From Ignavibacteria bacterium (lineage in GTDB: Bacteria; Bacteroidota; Ignavibacteria; Kapaibacteriales; UBA4661), in the NCBI GenBank assembly GCA_014654705.1, contig JACVZY010000090.1:145838-209837 (forward strand): a DNA stretch of 64,000 nucleotides, given 5' to 3'. The notes under the pieces were generated by a model, which worked only from the letters and a program-made list of their open reading frames with translations, made no database searches and was not told the DNA's origin. This document shows positions 37,907-47,182 of the stretch, one piece after another (position 1 is the stretch's first letter; the number at the start of each line of letters is the position of its first letter). The position numbers and the translations under genes were made by a program.

Positions 37907-39298
37907 TTAGTCCGTGCCAACGAGATTGGGAAATTTCGATGCCAAGCGCTGCTTCTCCACTGCGGAAAGCGGGTTCGCAGAAATTTCAAGAGAACGGAGT
38001 TGCACAAGACTGACAATTTCTTCCGGAAGCGTTGTGAGTTTGTTTCCATTGAGCAACAGAGTTTGCAAATCAGTCAGTCTGCCAATATCGGACGGCAAAG
38101 CCGCTATCTGATTCCCACTCAGTGATAAAATTTGCAAACGCCCCATTTCGCCGAGTTCAGATGGAAGGGAAGTGATTTGATTGTCGCTCAAGTTAAGATT
38201 TTGAACATTGGTTAAGTACCGAACAGCATCGGGTAGGCGCTTGAGTTTGTTGCTACTCAGGTCGAGTGTTTGAAGATTGGACAGCAAGCAAGTATTGCTG
38301 TCGAGTGTGGTAAGCTGATTGCCGGTGAGAATGAGCGTGCGAAGGCGGGTCAAATCTTTCATCTCTGCCGGTAAAGCATTTATTTGATTAAAGCCGAGTG
38401 CCAGCATTTGGAGGCTTTCGCATCCGCCAATACTATGCGGCAGGCTGGAGAGCTTGTTTACGCTTGCTTCCAGGCGTTCCAAGCGCTTGAGAGAGCCGAT
38501 TTCGTGTGGAAGAGTAGTCAGTTTATTATTGACCACATCTACAATACGCAGATTTTCGAGCAGTACGATGTCCTCAGGCAATGCAGAAATTTTGTTCCCC
38601 ACGACCTGCAAAAACTCCAACTTTGCGCATTTGCCAAGCGGCGGAAGTGCTGTCAGGTAGTTATAGTTAGCGGCAAGAGTGGTGAGATTGGTGAGATTCC
38701 CAATCTGCTGCGGAAAAGCTGGAAGACGATTATTGTTGACATCCAACACACGGAGATTACTCAATGCACCAATTTCGGGTGGTAGTGATGTAAGTTGATT
38801 GGACATAAGCACAAGTCTGGTAAGCTGCAGGAGCATACCGATTTCCGACGGCAGCGCAGTGAGCTTGTTGTGCGTAACGTGGAGCGTATTGAGGAGCAAT
38901 AAATTACCGATTTGCTTTGGCAACGACGTAAGCTGATTGTTGCTGAGGTTGAGATATTGCAAATTTCCAAAATTCCCTATTTGCGGCGGGAGCGCTGTTA
39001 TCTCGTTATTGCCCAAGTCCAATACTTGCAAGTTCCGCATTTGTGCAATTTCAAGTGGAAACGCTTTCAACTTGCGGAAACTCAGATTTAATTTATAGAC
39101 TTTACTCGGTTCTTTTGCCGCTTCTCTCAGGGAGTAATATGTCTTCTGTCCTGCAAGAGCAATCGAATCAAGCACGATTCCTTGTGCTACACCAATAGTT
39201 ACAAGTTGCTGATTTGGAGCTTGGGCTAGAGCCTTCACTCCACTACAAGCGCAGAGCACAAAGAAGGGTAGCGCGAAGAAACGAAGAATGTACATCAT
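37907..39298 (-). CDS. Secreted leucine-rich-repeat protein
   Basis: 463 residues. A signal segment (MMYILRFFALPFFVLCACSG) could be a lipoprotein signal, as VLCAC fits a loose lipobox. From about residue 65 there are some 16 LRRs of 23 residues in the pattern LxxLxLxxNxLxxLPxxIGxLxN. LRRs of this bacterial type form curved scaffolds for protein binding. The last repeats run to the end without a cap. The ATG at 39298 is chosen for the signal; a second ATG sits one codon later and the frame is open 29 codons upstream. It is followed closely by the flippase. Confidence 0.88.
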   Translation of the reverse strand: MMYILRFFALPFFVLCACSGVKALAQAPNQQLVTIGVAQGIVLDSIALAGQKTYYSLREAAKEPSKVYKLNLSFRKLKAFPLEIAQMRNLQVLDLGNNEITALPPQIGNFGNLQYLNLSNNQLTSLPKQIGNLLLLNTLHVTHNKLTALPSEIGMLLQLTRLVLMSNQLTSLPPEIGALSNLRVLDVNNNRLPAFPQQIGNLTNLTTLAANYNYLTALPPLGKCAKLEFLQVVGNKISALPEDIVLLENLRIVDVVNNKLTTLPHEIGSLKRLERLEASVNKLSSLPHSIGGCESLQMLALGFNQINALPAEMKDLTRLRTLILTGNQLTTLDSNTCLLSNLQTLDLSSNKLKRLPDAVRYLTNVQNLNLSDNQITSLPSELGEMGRLQILSLSGNQIAALPSDIGRLTDLQTLLLNGNKLTTLPEEIVSLVQLRSLEISANPLSAVEKQRLASKFPNLVGTD

Positions 39299-39507
39299 CA
39301 AGGAGCAGAATTGTGGAGAAGAAGCGCCATTAGTCACGAATAGGCAGCGACGTTGTGAAACAAAAACGGATGAGAGGTGTTGCACAGTTTACACATTTCA
39401 TAGGTTCTATCCAAATATGAAATTTATCAAGAGCGAAATTCCGCTTGTAGCGAAAAACCATACTATAGATTTTAAGCTACTACGAATTCTACCGAAGCAA
39501 GGGGAAA

Positions 39508-39556
39508 CAAAAACTGTGCGCTGCTCACGTCAATTGGACGGATGAACAACGCACAG
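39508..39556 (-). terminator. rplU-rpmA terminator
   Basis: On the minus strand a 13-bp stem (39544-39556 with 39514-39526, two G-U pairs) is followed by TTTTTG. It lies 28 bases after the rpmA stop. Confidence 0.8.
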
Positions 39557-39583
39557 GTTTAATCAAGACTGGAAAACGTAAAT

Positions 39584-39841
39584 TTATGCTTCCGAAAGAA
39601 TCGAAATAACACGTTTACCGTCACGTTTGCGGCTGAAGTGCACAAAGCCGTCCGAAAGCGCAAAGAGCGTATAGTCTCTGCCAACGCCGACGTTCAATCC
39701 CGGATGCGTAGCCGTGCCACGTTGACGGATAAGAATGTTGCCGGCAATAACTGCTTCGCCGCCGAATTTTTTTACGCCCAAACGCTGGGCATTAGAATCG
39801 CGTCCGTTTTTCGTAGAGCCGGCGCCTTTTTTGTGTGCCAT
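39584..39841 (-). CDS. rpmA: 50S ribosomal protein L27 (bL27)
   Basis: 85 residues beginning [20 protein letters not shown], the hallmark of bL27, with the conserved [21 protein letters not shown]. The N-terminus reaches the peptidyl-transferase centre. No cleavable extension is present. It follows rplU by 43 bases in the usual L21-L27 order, and a terminator follows. Confidence 0.98.
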   Translation of the reverse strand: MAHKKGAGSTKNGRDSNAQRLGVKKFGGEAVIAGNILIRQRGTATHPGLNVGVGRDYTLFALSDGFVHFSRKRDGKRVISILSEA

Positions 39842-39884
39842 GACAGAATATTCCTTTCTGGTGAATCGAAGTTTGGGATGGTGA

Positions 39885-40196
39885 TTACGCTACGGCGATA
39901 GCGCCGATTTGAATTTGCGTGAAGTGCTGACGGTGACCGTTTTTCTTGCGGTAGCCTTTGCGGCGTTTTTTGTGGAAGACCACAACTTTTTCGGCTTTGC
40001 CGTGCGCCAGAATGGTTGCCGTCACCGAACCGCTCAGGGTCGGAGCGCCAATGCGGACATTCGCACCTTCGCCAGCAGCAAGGATATTGGTCAAAGAGAT
40101 AGCGGAGCCAACTTCTGCATCCATTTTCGGGACAGTCAGTTTGTCCGACGGCTGTACGCGGTATTGAAAGCCCGCGATTTCTACAACAGCAAACAT
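39885..40196 (-). CDS. rplU: 50S ribosomal protein L21 (bL21)
   Basis: 103 residues, the usual length, from the ATG at 40196 ([20 protein letters not shown]). The C-terminal signature [21 protein letters not shown] binds 23S rRNA. The frame is open 28 codons upstream, but the true start is fixed by homology. A -33/-7 promoter precedes it. Confidence 0.98.
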   Translation of the reverse strand: MFAVVEIAGFQYRVQPSDKLTVPKMDAEVGSAISLTNILAAGEGANVRIGAPTLSGSVTATILAHGKAEKVVVFHKKRRKGYRKKNGHRQHFTQIQIGAIAVA

Positions 40197-40277
40197 GATT
40201 TGGGGAGGATAAAGTGAGAAAATACTTGAGGTTATGCTAGTTTTGTGTCTGCACGGAAATTTTCGTGTACAGAACTG

Positions 40278-40308
40278 CAAAGTTAGAACTTTTCTTTCGT
40301 TCTACCAA
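40278..40308 (-). promoter_or_regulatory. Bacteroidetes-type promoter of rplU-rpmA
   Basis: On the minus strand TTG (40306-40308), 20 bases, then TAACTTTG (40278-40285) match the TTG/TAnnTTTG consensus. It lies 81 bases before the rplU ATG. Confidence 0.65.
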
Positions 40309-40388
40309 AATTTTTTCGTGTAAATTTGTACATCACATCACCGTCATAATTGTTACTAACGCACCACCACGCAATACTACCACGCACT

Positions 40389-41717
40389 ATGGAATCTCTC
40401 ATCGTATTCTGGTTTCGCCGCGACCTGCGCCTGAGCGATAATGCCGGATTGTATCATGCTCTCAAAACAGCCAGTGCGCAAGGTGCTCGCGTACTGCCGC
40501 TCTTTATTTTTGACCGTACTATTTTGGATGAACTTCCTAGTAAACGCGACCGACGTGTGGAATTTATCCATCATGCCCTAACAGATGTGCAGCAGGAACT
40601 CCAAACGCACCATTCCTCGCTTATGGTTCGGTACGGCTTCCCGATTGAGGTCTGGGAGCAACTTTTGCGGGAATATCGCATACAAGCAGTTTTTACAAAT
40701 CACGACTACGAACCATATTCCACGCGCCGCGACGAAGCCGTTGGCAAACTTCTTGCCGTGCACGGGGTAGAATTCCGAACCTTCAAAGATACGGTGATTT
40801 TTGAGAAAAATGAGGTGCTTACTGGTGATGACCGCCCCTATACTGTTTTTACGCCATACAGTCGTAAGTGGAAAGCGCAACTCGCTGATAGTCACACAAG
40901 GTCATATCCGGTGAATGAGTACAGAACTGCCTTCTGGCAGCCATTGGAAAATTATTCCATTCCAACACTCCAAGAAATGGGCTTTGAGCCGACGGGCGAA
41001 GCGTTCCCACCAAAAGAAGCCCGCACAGATATTATTCGCACGTATCACCAAACACGCGATTTCCCTGCACAGCGGGGGACGACGCGTCTTTCGGTGCATC
41101 TACGCTTCGGTACGGTGAGCATTCGTGAATTGGTGCGGACGGCGTTGGAACTGAATGAAATGTGGCTCAATGAGCTAATTTGGCGGGATTTTTACGTACA
41201 AATTCTCTGGCACTTTCCTCACATAGAGCATCGGTCATTTAAGCCTGCCTACGACAATATCCCGTGGCGGCAGGATGAAGCGGACTTTAAGCGATGGTGC
41301 GAGGGGAAAACGGGGTATCCGATTGTGGATGCTGGTATGCGCGAGCTAAATGCAACGGGCTATATGCACAACCGCGTTCGGATGATTGTCTCGTCATTTC
41401 TGACAAAACATCTTCTGTTGGATTGGCGTTGGGGCGAACGGTATTTTGCCCACCAGCTCCTCGACTTTGACCTTGCGGCGAATAATGGCGGGTGGCAGTG
41501 GTCTGCCGGAACAGGTTGCGACGCTGCACCGTATTTCCGTATTTTTAATCCCACTTCGCAGACAGAGAAATTTGACCCCAAACTGGAATACATCAAGCGC
41601 TGGGTGCCGGAATTAAGTTCGTTTGACTATCCACCGCCGATGGTTGACCACAAATTTGCCCGCGAGCGGGCGCTTGCTACCTACAAGCAAGCTTTGAAAT
41701 CGTCAGGAGATGAGTAA
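40389..41717 (+). CDS. phr: Deoxyribodipyrimidine photolyase (cryptochrome/photolyase family)
   Basis: Repairs UV-induced cyclobutane pyrimidine dimers in visible light. 442 residues, with the N-terminal antenna-binding fold (IVFWFRRDLRLSDNAGL) and the FAD-binding helical domain (WLNELIWRDFYVQ, WCEGKTGYPIVDAGMREL, WRWGERYFAHQLLDFDLAANNGGWQW, RIFNPTSQTEKFDPK). The Trp/FAD contacts of class I photolyases are present. The ATG at 40389 (MESLIVFW) is preferred; the frame opens 13 codons upstream. It is transcribed divergently from rplU. Confidence 0.96.
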   Translation: MESLIVFWFRRDLRLSDNAGLYHALKTASAQGARVLPLFIFDRTILDELPSKRDRRVEFIHHALTDVQQELQTHHSSLMVRYGFPIEVWEQLLREYRIQAVFTNHDYEPYSTRRDEAVGKLLAVHGVEFRTFKDTVIFEKNEVLTGDDRPYTVFTPYSRKWKAQLADSHTRSYPVNEYRTAFWQPLENYSIPTLQEMGFEPTGEAFPPKEARTDIIRTYHQTRDFPAQRGTTRLSVHLRFGTVSIRELVRTALELNEMWLNELIWRDFYVQILWHFPHIEHRSFKPAYDNIPWRQDEADFKRWCEGKTGYPIVDAGMRELNATGYMHNRVRMIVSSFLTKHLLLDWRWGERYFAHQLLDFDLAANNGGWQWSAGTGCDAAPYFRIFNPTSQTEKFDPKLEYIKRWVPELSSFDYPPPMVDHKFARERALATYKQALKSSGDE

Positions 41718-41808
41718 AAGTCCAGCCTATCAAGATGTTGCTGCCTTTGCCGTCTTCGGGGTGAGTTTATGTATAGGGTGTTTTGCCCACACCTTTCTTG
41801 AAATGTAA
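41710..41808 (+). CDS. Possible 32-residue protein overlapping the phr stop
   Basis: An ATG in another frame inside the last codons of phr opens a 32-residue frame with one hydrophobic stretch (VAAFAVFGVSLCIGCFAH) and ends at 41808. The 8-base overlap would permit coupled translation. There is no family match and chance is a serious alternative. Confidence 0.25.
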   Translation: MSKSPAYQDVAAFAVFGVSLCIGCFAHTFLEM

Positions 41809-41909
41809 ATGCACAATTCTTCACCTCAACGATATTCAAACTTTTTCACGGAATGTTCGTATCTTACGGTGTACACGATATTTTTATTCACAACGGCTTT
41901 TGTGTCCTT

Positions 41910-43793
41910 ATGAACACCACGTCTAATGCGCTTTGCAAACACTACGGCGCTTTTCTTGCGGTTCTTTTCCTGTGCGCTTTTCAGGTCTTTGCGCCTGTGC
42001 TCTTGGCTCAACCCGGCACCGAAGAGCGTAAACTCCGCATGGCTGAATCCTACGAACAAAGCGGCGATATCCGAAGTGCCTCCCGAATCTATCAAGAGCT
42101 TTACGAAGCCAACAAAGCACAGCAAACATACTTCGATGGTGTTGTGCGGACGCTCACGGCGCTGAACCAGCCTGCATCACTCCTTCCTCTTGTTGATGAG
42201 CAAATTGCACGCACACCGCAAACCATAGTGCGTTCCACGGAATTACAAGCACTCAAGGGCGATTTGCTTTGGAAAACCGGAAAAACGACGCAAGCTGAGG
42301 AAACATGGAAAAATGCTCTTGCAACGGCTCCGGTAGTACAACAAGCATTTGTAACCATTGCTCGCGCTCAGTCCACCAATCGCGCTTTTGAACTTGCCAT
42401 CACGACGCTGCTTCAGGCGCGTACTCGTCTTGCCGCACCAACGCTTTTTTCTGACGACCTGAGCCAACTCTACGGCGCAGTAGGTAATTTCGCTGCCGGA
42501 GCGCAAGAAGCGCTCACATTCTTGAAACAAACCAGCAATCTCAATACTGCTCAAGGGCGTATTTCGGCGTACCTCATCAGCCCCAAAGGGGTAGAGCAAA
42601 CACGCGAAGTATTAGAAAAAGCGACCACAGCCGAGCCGAATAATTTTCTTTATCAACGGCTCTATGCTTGGGTTCTGCGAGAAATGAAGGACTACAATCG
42701 TGCGCTTGACATCACGCAGCGCCTTGACAATATGCTGAACGCCCAAGGGCGCGAGCTGCTCATGTTTGCTGAGAAAGCCCGTCAGGAACGGTATTTTGAC
42801 GCAGCACTCAAAGCATACGGATTAGTGATTGACAAGGGGCGTTTGAACCCCAATGCGCTTTCAGCATTTTACGGCTATGCCCGCGCAATGGAAAGCCGAT
42901 TGGAAGATGCAAAAACGGCAGGCACGACCTTCAGCGAGACCGAACTCAATAGTATTATCTCGCGCTATCGGGCTGTGGCGGCGGACTACCCCGGCACACA
43001 ATACGCCGCAGAGTCGCAGTACCGTATTGCGCGAATAACGCTGGACAATCTGAAAAAGCCGGAGGCTGCCGAGCAAGAGTTCATCAAACTTGTGCAGCAA
43101 TATCGCGCTTTTCCCATAGCAGCACGAGGATCAGTGGACTTGGGGCAATTATACACCCAGCAAAACCGCTTAGACAAAGCCGCCGAAACGTTTCGCGCAA
43201 CGCTCCTAACCTTTGCCCGTATGCGCTCCGAGTGTGACGAAGCTGAGTTCCGTCTCGCCGAATTGGAATACTTCGGCGGCAACCTTGATTCTGCCGACCG
43301 CCGTTTTGCTAAACTTGCCGCCAACACAAACGCCGATATTGCGAATGACGCTTTGGAGCGCCTTGCGCTACTGGAGCAAAAGCGCACTCCCGATGGTGAA
43401 GAAGCAGTCAGGAATTTTGCTAAAGCCGAACTTCTTGAGAAGCAAGAAAAATTTGACGAAGCCCTTGCGGGGTACACAAGTCTTACAAGTCTCGTAAAAC
43501 CGAATGCTGCTCATGCAAATATTGGTGAACAGGCACTTATCCGAGCAGGTAATATCGAACTTCGCCGCAAGCGCTACGATGCCGCAGGAAAGTTCTTTTC
43601 ACGGCTTTTGGAACAGTTTCCCGAAGGCACCATGGGCGATTTTGCGATGATGAACCACGCCGATGCGCTCGCACTTCAAGGACGCAAAGACGATGCAATA
43701 CAGATGTACACTCAAGCATTGGCGCGGTTTCCACGCTCAACGCTTTTACAGCAAATTCGCCTCAAAATCCGCAAACTACGTGGCGATGCTTGA
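41910..43793 (+). CDS. Secreted TPR-repeat protein
   Basis: 627 residues from the ATG at 41910, which starts a signal peptide (cleavage near VLLAQP). The rest is TPR repeats throughout (for example YEQSGDIRSASRIYQELYEA, AAETFRATLLTFARMRSECDEAEF, AAGKFFSRLLEQFPEGTMGD), about 12-14 units, of the tol-pal/outer-membrane assembly style. No enzymatic motif is seen. It probably acts as a periplasmic or outer-membrane scaffold. The frame is open 19 codons upstream. Confidence 0.85.
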   Translation: MNTTSNALCKHYGAFLAVLFLCAFQVFAPVLLAQPGTEERKLRMAESYEQSGDIRSASRIYQELYEANKAQQTYFDGVVRTLTALNQPASLLPLVDEQIARTPQTIVRSTELQALKGDLLWKTGKTTQAEETWKNALATAPVVQQAFVTIARAQSTNRAFELAITTLLQARTRLAAPTLFSDDLSQLYGAVGNFAAGAQEALTFLKQTSNLNTAQGRISAYLISPKGVEQTREVLEKATTAEPNNFLYQRLYAWVLREMKDYNRALDITQRLDNMLNAQGRELLMFAEKARQERYFDAALKAYGLVIDKGRLNPNALSAFYGYARAMESRLEDAKTAGTTFSETELNSIISRYRAVAADYPGTQYAAESQYRIARITLDNLKKPEAAEQEFIKLVQQYRAFPIAARGSVDLGQLYTQQNRLDKAAETFRATLLTFARMRSECDEAEFRLAELEYFGGNLDSADRRFAKLAANTNADIANDALERLALLEQKRTPDGEEAVRNFAKAELLEKQEKFDEALAGYTSLTSLVKPNAAHANIGEQALIRAGNIELRRKRYDAAGKFFSRLLEQFPEGTMGDFAMMNHADALALQGRKDDAIQMYTQALARFPRSTLLQQIRLKIRKLRGDA

Positions 43794-43797
43794 AGAA

Positions 43798-43900
43798 GGA
43801 TGAAGAATAAAAAGCGATCAAGGTGCAAATCTTCTTCATCCGCAAAATCTGCGTCATCTGCGTTCCTTGACGAACGATGACCTACTTCCCAATCTGCGTT
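43798..43900. repeat. Intergenic inverted repeat plus ATCTGCG-type short repeats
   Basis: GGATGAAGAA (43798-43807) and TTCTTCATCC (43832-43841) form a perfect 10-bp dyad. To its right the unit ATCTGCG recurs (about 43847, 43856 and 43889). Short heptad-like repeats of this kind are seen between genes in many Bacteroidota genomes; their function is unknown to me. Confidence 0.55.
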
Positions 43901-43923
43901 CAAAAACAACATTTCCTCTTACC

Positions 43924-46900
43924 ATGCTCAAACTCCTGAAAATACGAGGCTTCACGGCATATCTCCTCATTGCTTTCCTGAACGCCTTTACTGATTTGGG
44001 ACATAAAATCATCATTCAGAACACGATCTTCAAGTTCTACGACGGCACGACGCAAGTTGTTCTCACGGCTCTCGTCAACGCTTGTATTGTGCTGCCTTTC
44101 GTGCTTTTCTTTACGCCAACGGGTTTTCTCGCCGACAAATTCCCCAAGGAGCGCATTATTCAAGTTGCGGCTGCGTGTGCCATTCCGCTAACGGGTGTGA
44201 TTACGCTCTCGTACTACATGGGATGGTTTGAATTGGCATTCGCAATGACGCTGCTTCTGGGCGTACAAGCCGCATTCTACTCGCCCGCAAAGTATGGTTA
44301 CATCAAGGAATTGACGGGGAAGGAAAACATCGCCAATGCCAATGCCTACGTCCAAGCCATCACGATTATTGCCATTTTGGGTGGTACAGTTGCGTTTTCG
44401 GCATTATTTGAACACTTTATTGCGCCCGATGCTGCTACTATTCATGCACTTGTACAGTCTATCGCACCGCTTGGATGGCTGCTTGTGGGCTTTTCTATCA
44501 TAGAGTTTTTGCTCACTGTGCGTCTTCCCCGCAAACGCGACAAAGACACGCATCTCCACTTCGATGTTCGTAAATATCTGAGTTTCGGATATTTACGCCA
44601 GAATTTGCGTAGTGTGCGGTCATCGGAAGTGATTTGGCTGAGTATTATCGGCGTTTCGATTTTTTGGGGTGTTAATCAGGTTGTTTTAGCCTCTTTTCCT
44701 GCTTACCTCAAGGAAACACTCGGCGTTCACGACACAACAATTTCCAACGGACTCATGGGTGTCGGCGGCTTGGGTATTATTATTGGGTCGTTTATTGCGG
44801 GTAAAGCATCGGAAGATTTTATCGAAACAGGTATTGTGCCTTTTGGAGCGCTTGGTATTACGATTTCACTTTTCTTGCTGCCCTCGGTTCATTCGCTGTG
44901 GCTGCTTGCGGCTCTGTTTCTCGTTTATGGCATCATGGGTGGCTTGTTTCTCATTCCTCTGAACGCTCTTATTCAGTTCAATGCCGGAAGTGACGAAGCG
45001 GGAACAGTTCTTGCCTCGAACAACTTCATGCAAAATCTGCTTATGTCTGCGTTTCTGGTAATGACCGCTATTCTGACCGGGACATACAAACTGGATAGTG
45101 TGTGGATGCTCTACGGAATGGCTGTGGTAGCGCTCGGCGGGACGGCATTTGCGCTCTCGCGCTTACCGCAGATGTTTGTGCGGTACGTTGTTGCGGTGAT
45201 GGCTTCGCAGCGTTACTCTCTGCAAGTCTTGGGTATGAAAAATATTCCCAGCACAGGTGGAGTATTGCTTCTGGGCAATCATGCCAGTTGGTTCGATTGG
45301 GCGGTGCTGCAAATCGCCTGCCCGCGCCCAATTCGCTATGTGATGCTGCGTTCCATCTACGAAATGCCCGTACTGAAGGGCTTGCTAAGGGTTTTTGGCG
45401 TCATTCCGATTGCTCCGGGCAAAGATGCAGACGAATCGCTGGCAAAAGTCCGCGAGGCACTGTACAATGGCGATGTGGTCGCAATTTTCCCCGAAGGGCG
45501 TATCAGCCGTAACGGGCAGCTTGCCGTCTTCAAGCGCGGGTTTGAGCGGGCGCTGGAGGGCTTACAGCCAAATGCTCATGGCGAAGAAGTCGTCATTGTT
45601 CCCTTCTACTTGCGCGGGCTATGGGGCACCGCTTTTTCCTATGCTACACGCCATCAGCAGCAAAGCGGTGTTCTGCACAGCGCCAAGCGCGGAAAACGCA
45701 TCGTGACGGTGGCATTTGGTGAACGTATCGCCGCAAACAGTACATCAGCTGAGGTGAAGCAGAAAGTAACAGAACTGTCCATTCACGCATGGCGTAACTA
45801 TGCGCAGACGCTCGGTACGGTACATGAAGCATTTCTGACGACCGTAAAACGCTTCCCGCTCGACGTAGCGCTGGTGAACCGCGATAAACGCCGCCTTACT
45901 TCTATCAACCTTCTTGCGCAGACCATACGATGCGCTCAAGTACTCAAGCGCACGGCGGCAGACAAAAAGGTGGGCGTACTGCTCCCGACAAGTGCCGAAG
46001 GGGTCATCACGACGCTCGCACTGATGATGAACGGGCAAACACCTGTGCTGCTGGACTATACCAGCTCTGCTGAGGATGTTGCCGCCGGAATCCGCATGGA
46101 ATCTCTGCGCGTGGTCATCACGTCCAAGAATTTTTGGGAAGAATGTTCGCACCGTTACCCCGCTCTCGCGGAAATTCGCGCCGTGGTGCGGGTGGTCTTT
46201 TTTGATGAACTCGCAATTAGTTTACACCCCTCGTTCACACGCGGTCTCTTTCTCCGCCTTGCTCCGAAGGCACTTGTGCGAGGATTATACTTTGCGAAAC
46301 ATCACGCTCATACAAGCGCCGTAACAGTCTTTGCCGGAAAAGCTGAAACGCTGCGCCCCGTCTCGTTCTCGCACGAACACGTGATGACGACGATTCACCA
46401 AATCACGGAAACTCTCAACCCGCACGATGACGATACGGCGCTTGCCGTGCTGCCGCTTTGCACGGCATTTGGCTTGCTGACCTCTGTTCTTATGCCGCTT
46501 GTGAGTGGTCTTGAGTTAGTCTGCGCTGAAAACACTGATATTCTCACGCTCGGCAAACTCTCTGCTATGACCGAAGCGACGTTACTTTTTGCTGAACCGT
46601 GGCAACTGCGCGTGTTTGCTGCCAGCGAACAGCTTCATCCTTTGATGTTCGGCGGGCTGCGGTTTGCCGTTACGGGGAGCAATGGCGAGACAGAATCGCT
46701 CGATACCTCTACTGAAGCGGCTTTCAAGCAAAAATTTGGAGTTCATATCTACGAAGGTTTCGGCGCGACTGCCATTACCCCCCTTGCGGCAGCGAACGTG
46801 CCGGATGCTATCAGTCCGGGTGATTGGAGTGTGCAGATAGGAACAAAGCCTGGTACTGTCGGACTACCACTTCCGGGCTGCGCGTTCTCGATTATCGACG

Positions 46901-47058
46901 CAACGACAGGCGAAGAAAAACCGCTTGGTGAGGAAGGTTTTGTACGCATTGGTGCGCCGTTTAGCGCTTTGCAGAATGGCGAATCCAGCGAATTGTGGTC
47001 GTTGACGGAAGTGCGTGGGCGCTTGGATGCCGATGGATTCTTGCATTTGGTGGGGTAA
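43924..47058 (+). CDS. MFS transporter / PlsC acyltransferase / degenerate acyl-ligase fusion (Aas-like)
   Basis: 1044 residues in three parts. Residues 1-405 are a 12-helix MFS domain like lysophospholipid transporter LplT (LNAFTDLGHKIIIQN). About 430-620 is a PlsC acyltransferase with the catalytic NHASWFD (HX4D, near 451) and FPEGRISRNG. About 640-1044 resembles an AMP-forming acyl-ACP synthetase, but the nucleotide motif TSGTTGxPK reads VFAGKAETLRP and GYGTTE reads GFGATAI. TGD reads TEV, and the chain ends right after the A8-type DADGFLHLVG, so the C-terminal subdomain with its catalytic Lys is absent. The transporter and acyltransferase should work in lysophospholipid recycling, while the ligase part looks inactive. 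The ATG at 43924 starts the first helix. Confidence 0.88.
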   Translation: MLKLLKIRGFTAYLLIAFLNAFTDLGHKIIIQNTIFKFYDGTTQVVLTALVNACIVLPFVLFFTPTGFLADKFPKERIIQVAAACAIPLTGVITLSYYMGWFELAFAMTLLLGVQAAFYSPAKYGYIKELTGKENIANANAYVQAITIIAILGGTVAFSALFEHFIAPDAATIHALVQSIAPLGWLLVGFSIIEFLLTVRLPRKRDKDTHLHFDVRKYLSFGYLRQNLRSVRSSEVIWLSIIGVSIFWGVNQVVLASFPAYLKETLGVHDTTISNGLMGVGGLGIIIGSFIAGKASEDFIETGIVPFGALGITISLFLLPSVHSLWLLAALFLVYGIMGGLFLIPLNALIQFNAGSDEAGTVLASNNFMQNLLMSAFLVMTAILTGTYKLDSVWMLYGMAVVALGGTAFALSRLPQMFVRYVVAVMASQRYSLQVLGMKNIPSTGGVLLLGNHASWFDWAVLQIACPRPIRYVMLRSIYEMPVLKGLLRVFGVIPIAPGKDADESLAKVREALYNGDVVAIFPEGRISRNGQLAVFKRGFERALEGLQPNAHGEEVVIVPFYLRGLWGTAFSYATRHQQQSGVLHSAKRGKRIVTVAFGERIAANSTSAEVKQKVTELSIHAWRNYAQTLGTVHEAFLTTVKRFPLDVALVNRDKRRLTSINLLAQTIRCAQVLKRTAADKKVGVLLPTSAEGVITTLALMMNGQTPVLLDYTSSAEDVAAGIRMESLRVVITSKNFWEECSHRYPALAEIRAVVRVVFFDELAISLHPSFTRGLFLRLAPKALVRGLYFAKHHAHTSAVTVFAGKAETLRPVSFSHEHVMTTIHQITETLNPHDDDTALAVLPLCTAFGLLTSVLMPLVSGLELVCAENTDILTLGKLSAMTEATLLFAEPWQLRVFAASEQLHPLMFGGLRFAVTGSNGETESLDTSTEAAFKQKFGVHIYEGFGATAITPLAAANVPDAISPGDWSVQIGTKPGTVGLPLPGCAFSIIDATTGEEKPLGEEGFVRIGAPFSALQNGESSELWSLTEVRGRLDADGFLHLVG

Positions 47059-47091
47059 TATCTCTTCTCTGCAATGCTCTTGAATTCAAGA

Positions 47092-47123
47092 TTTGAATGG
47101 TATGCAAGAATCCCGTATTTTTG
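47092..47123 (+). promoter_or_regulatory. Bacteroidetes-type promoter of rfbB
   Basis: TTTG (47092-47095), 20 bases, TATTTTTG (47116-47123) match the -33/-7 consensus, 59 bases before the rfbB ATG. Confidence 0.7.
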
Positions 47124-47182
47124 CGGTGCTTATTTTTCGACCACATTGAATTCTACTGTTTTCTTTATCATTTCCTCTATCA

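Noticed and set aside
39288..39545. 85-codon plus-strand frame upstream of the rpmA terminator
   Set aside because: It runs through the LRR gene's start region and a terminator stem, and has no domain features.
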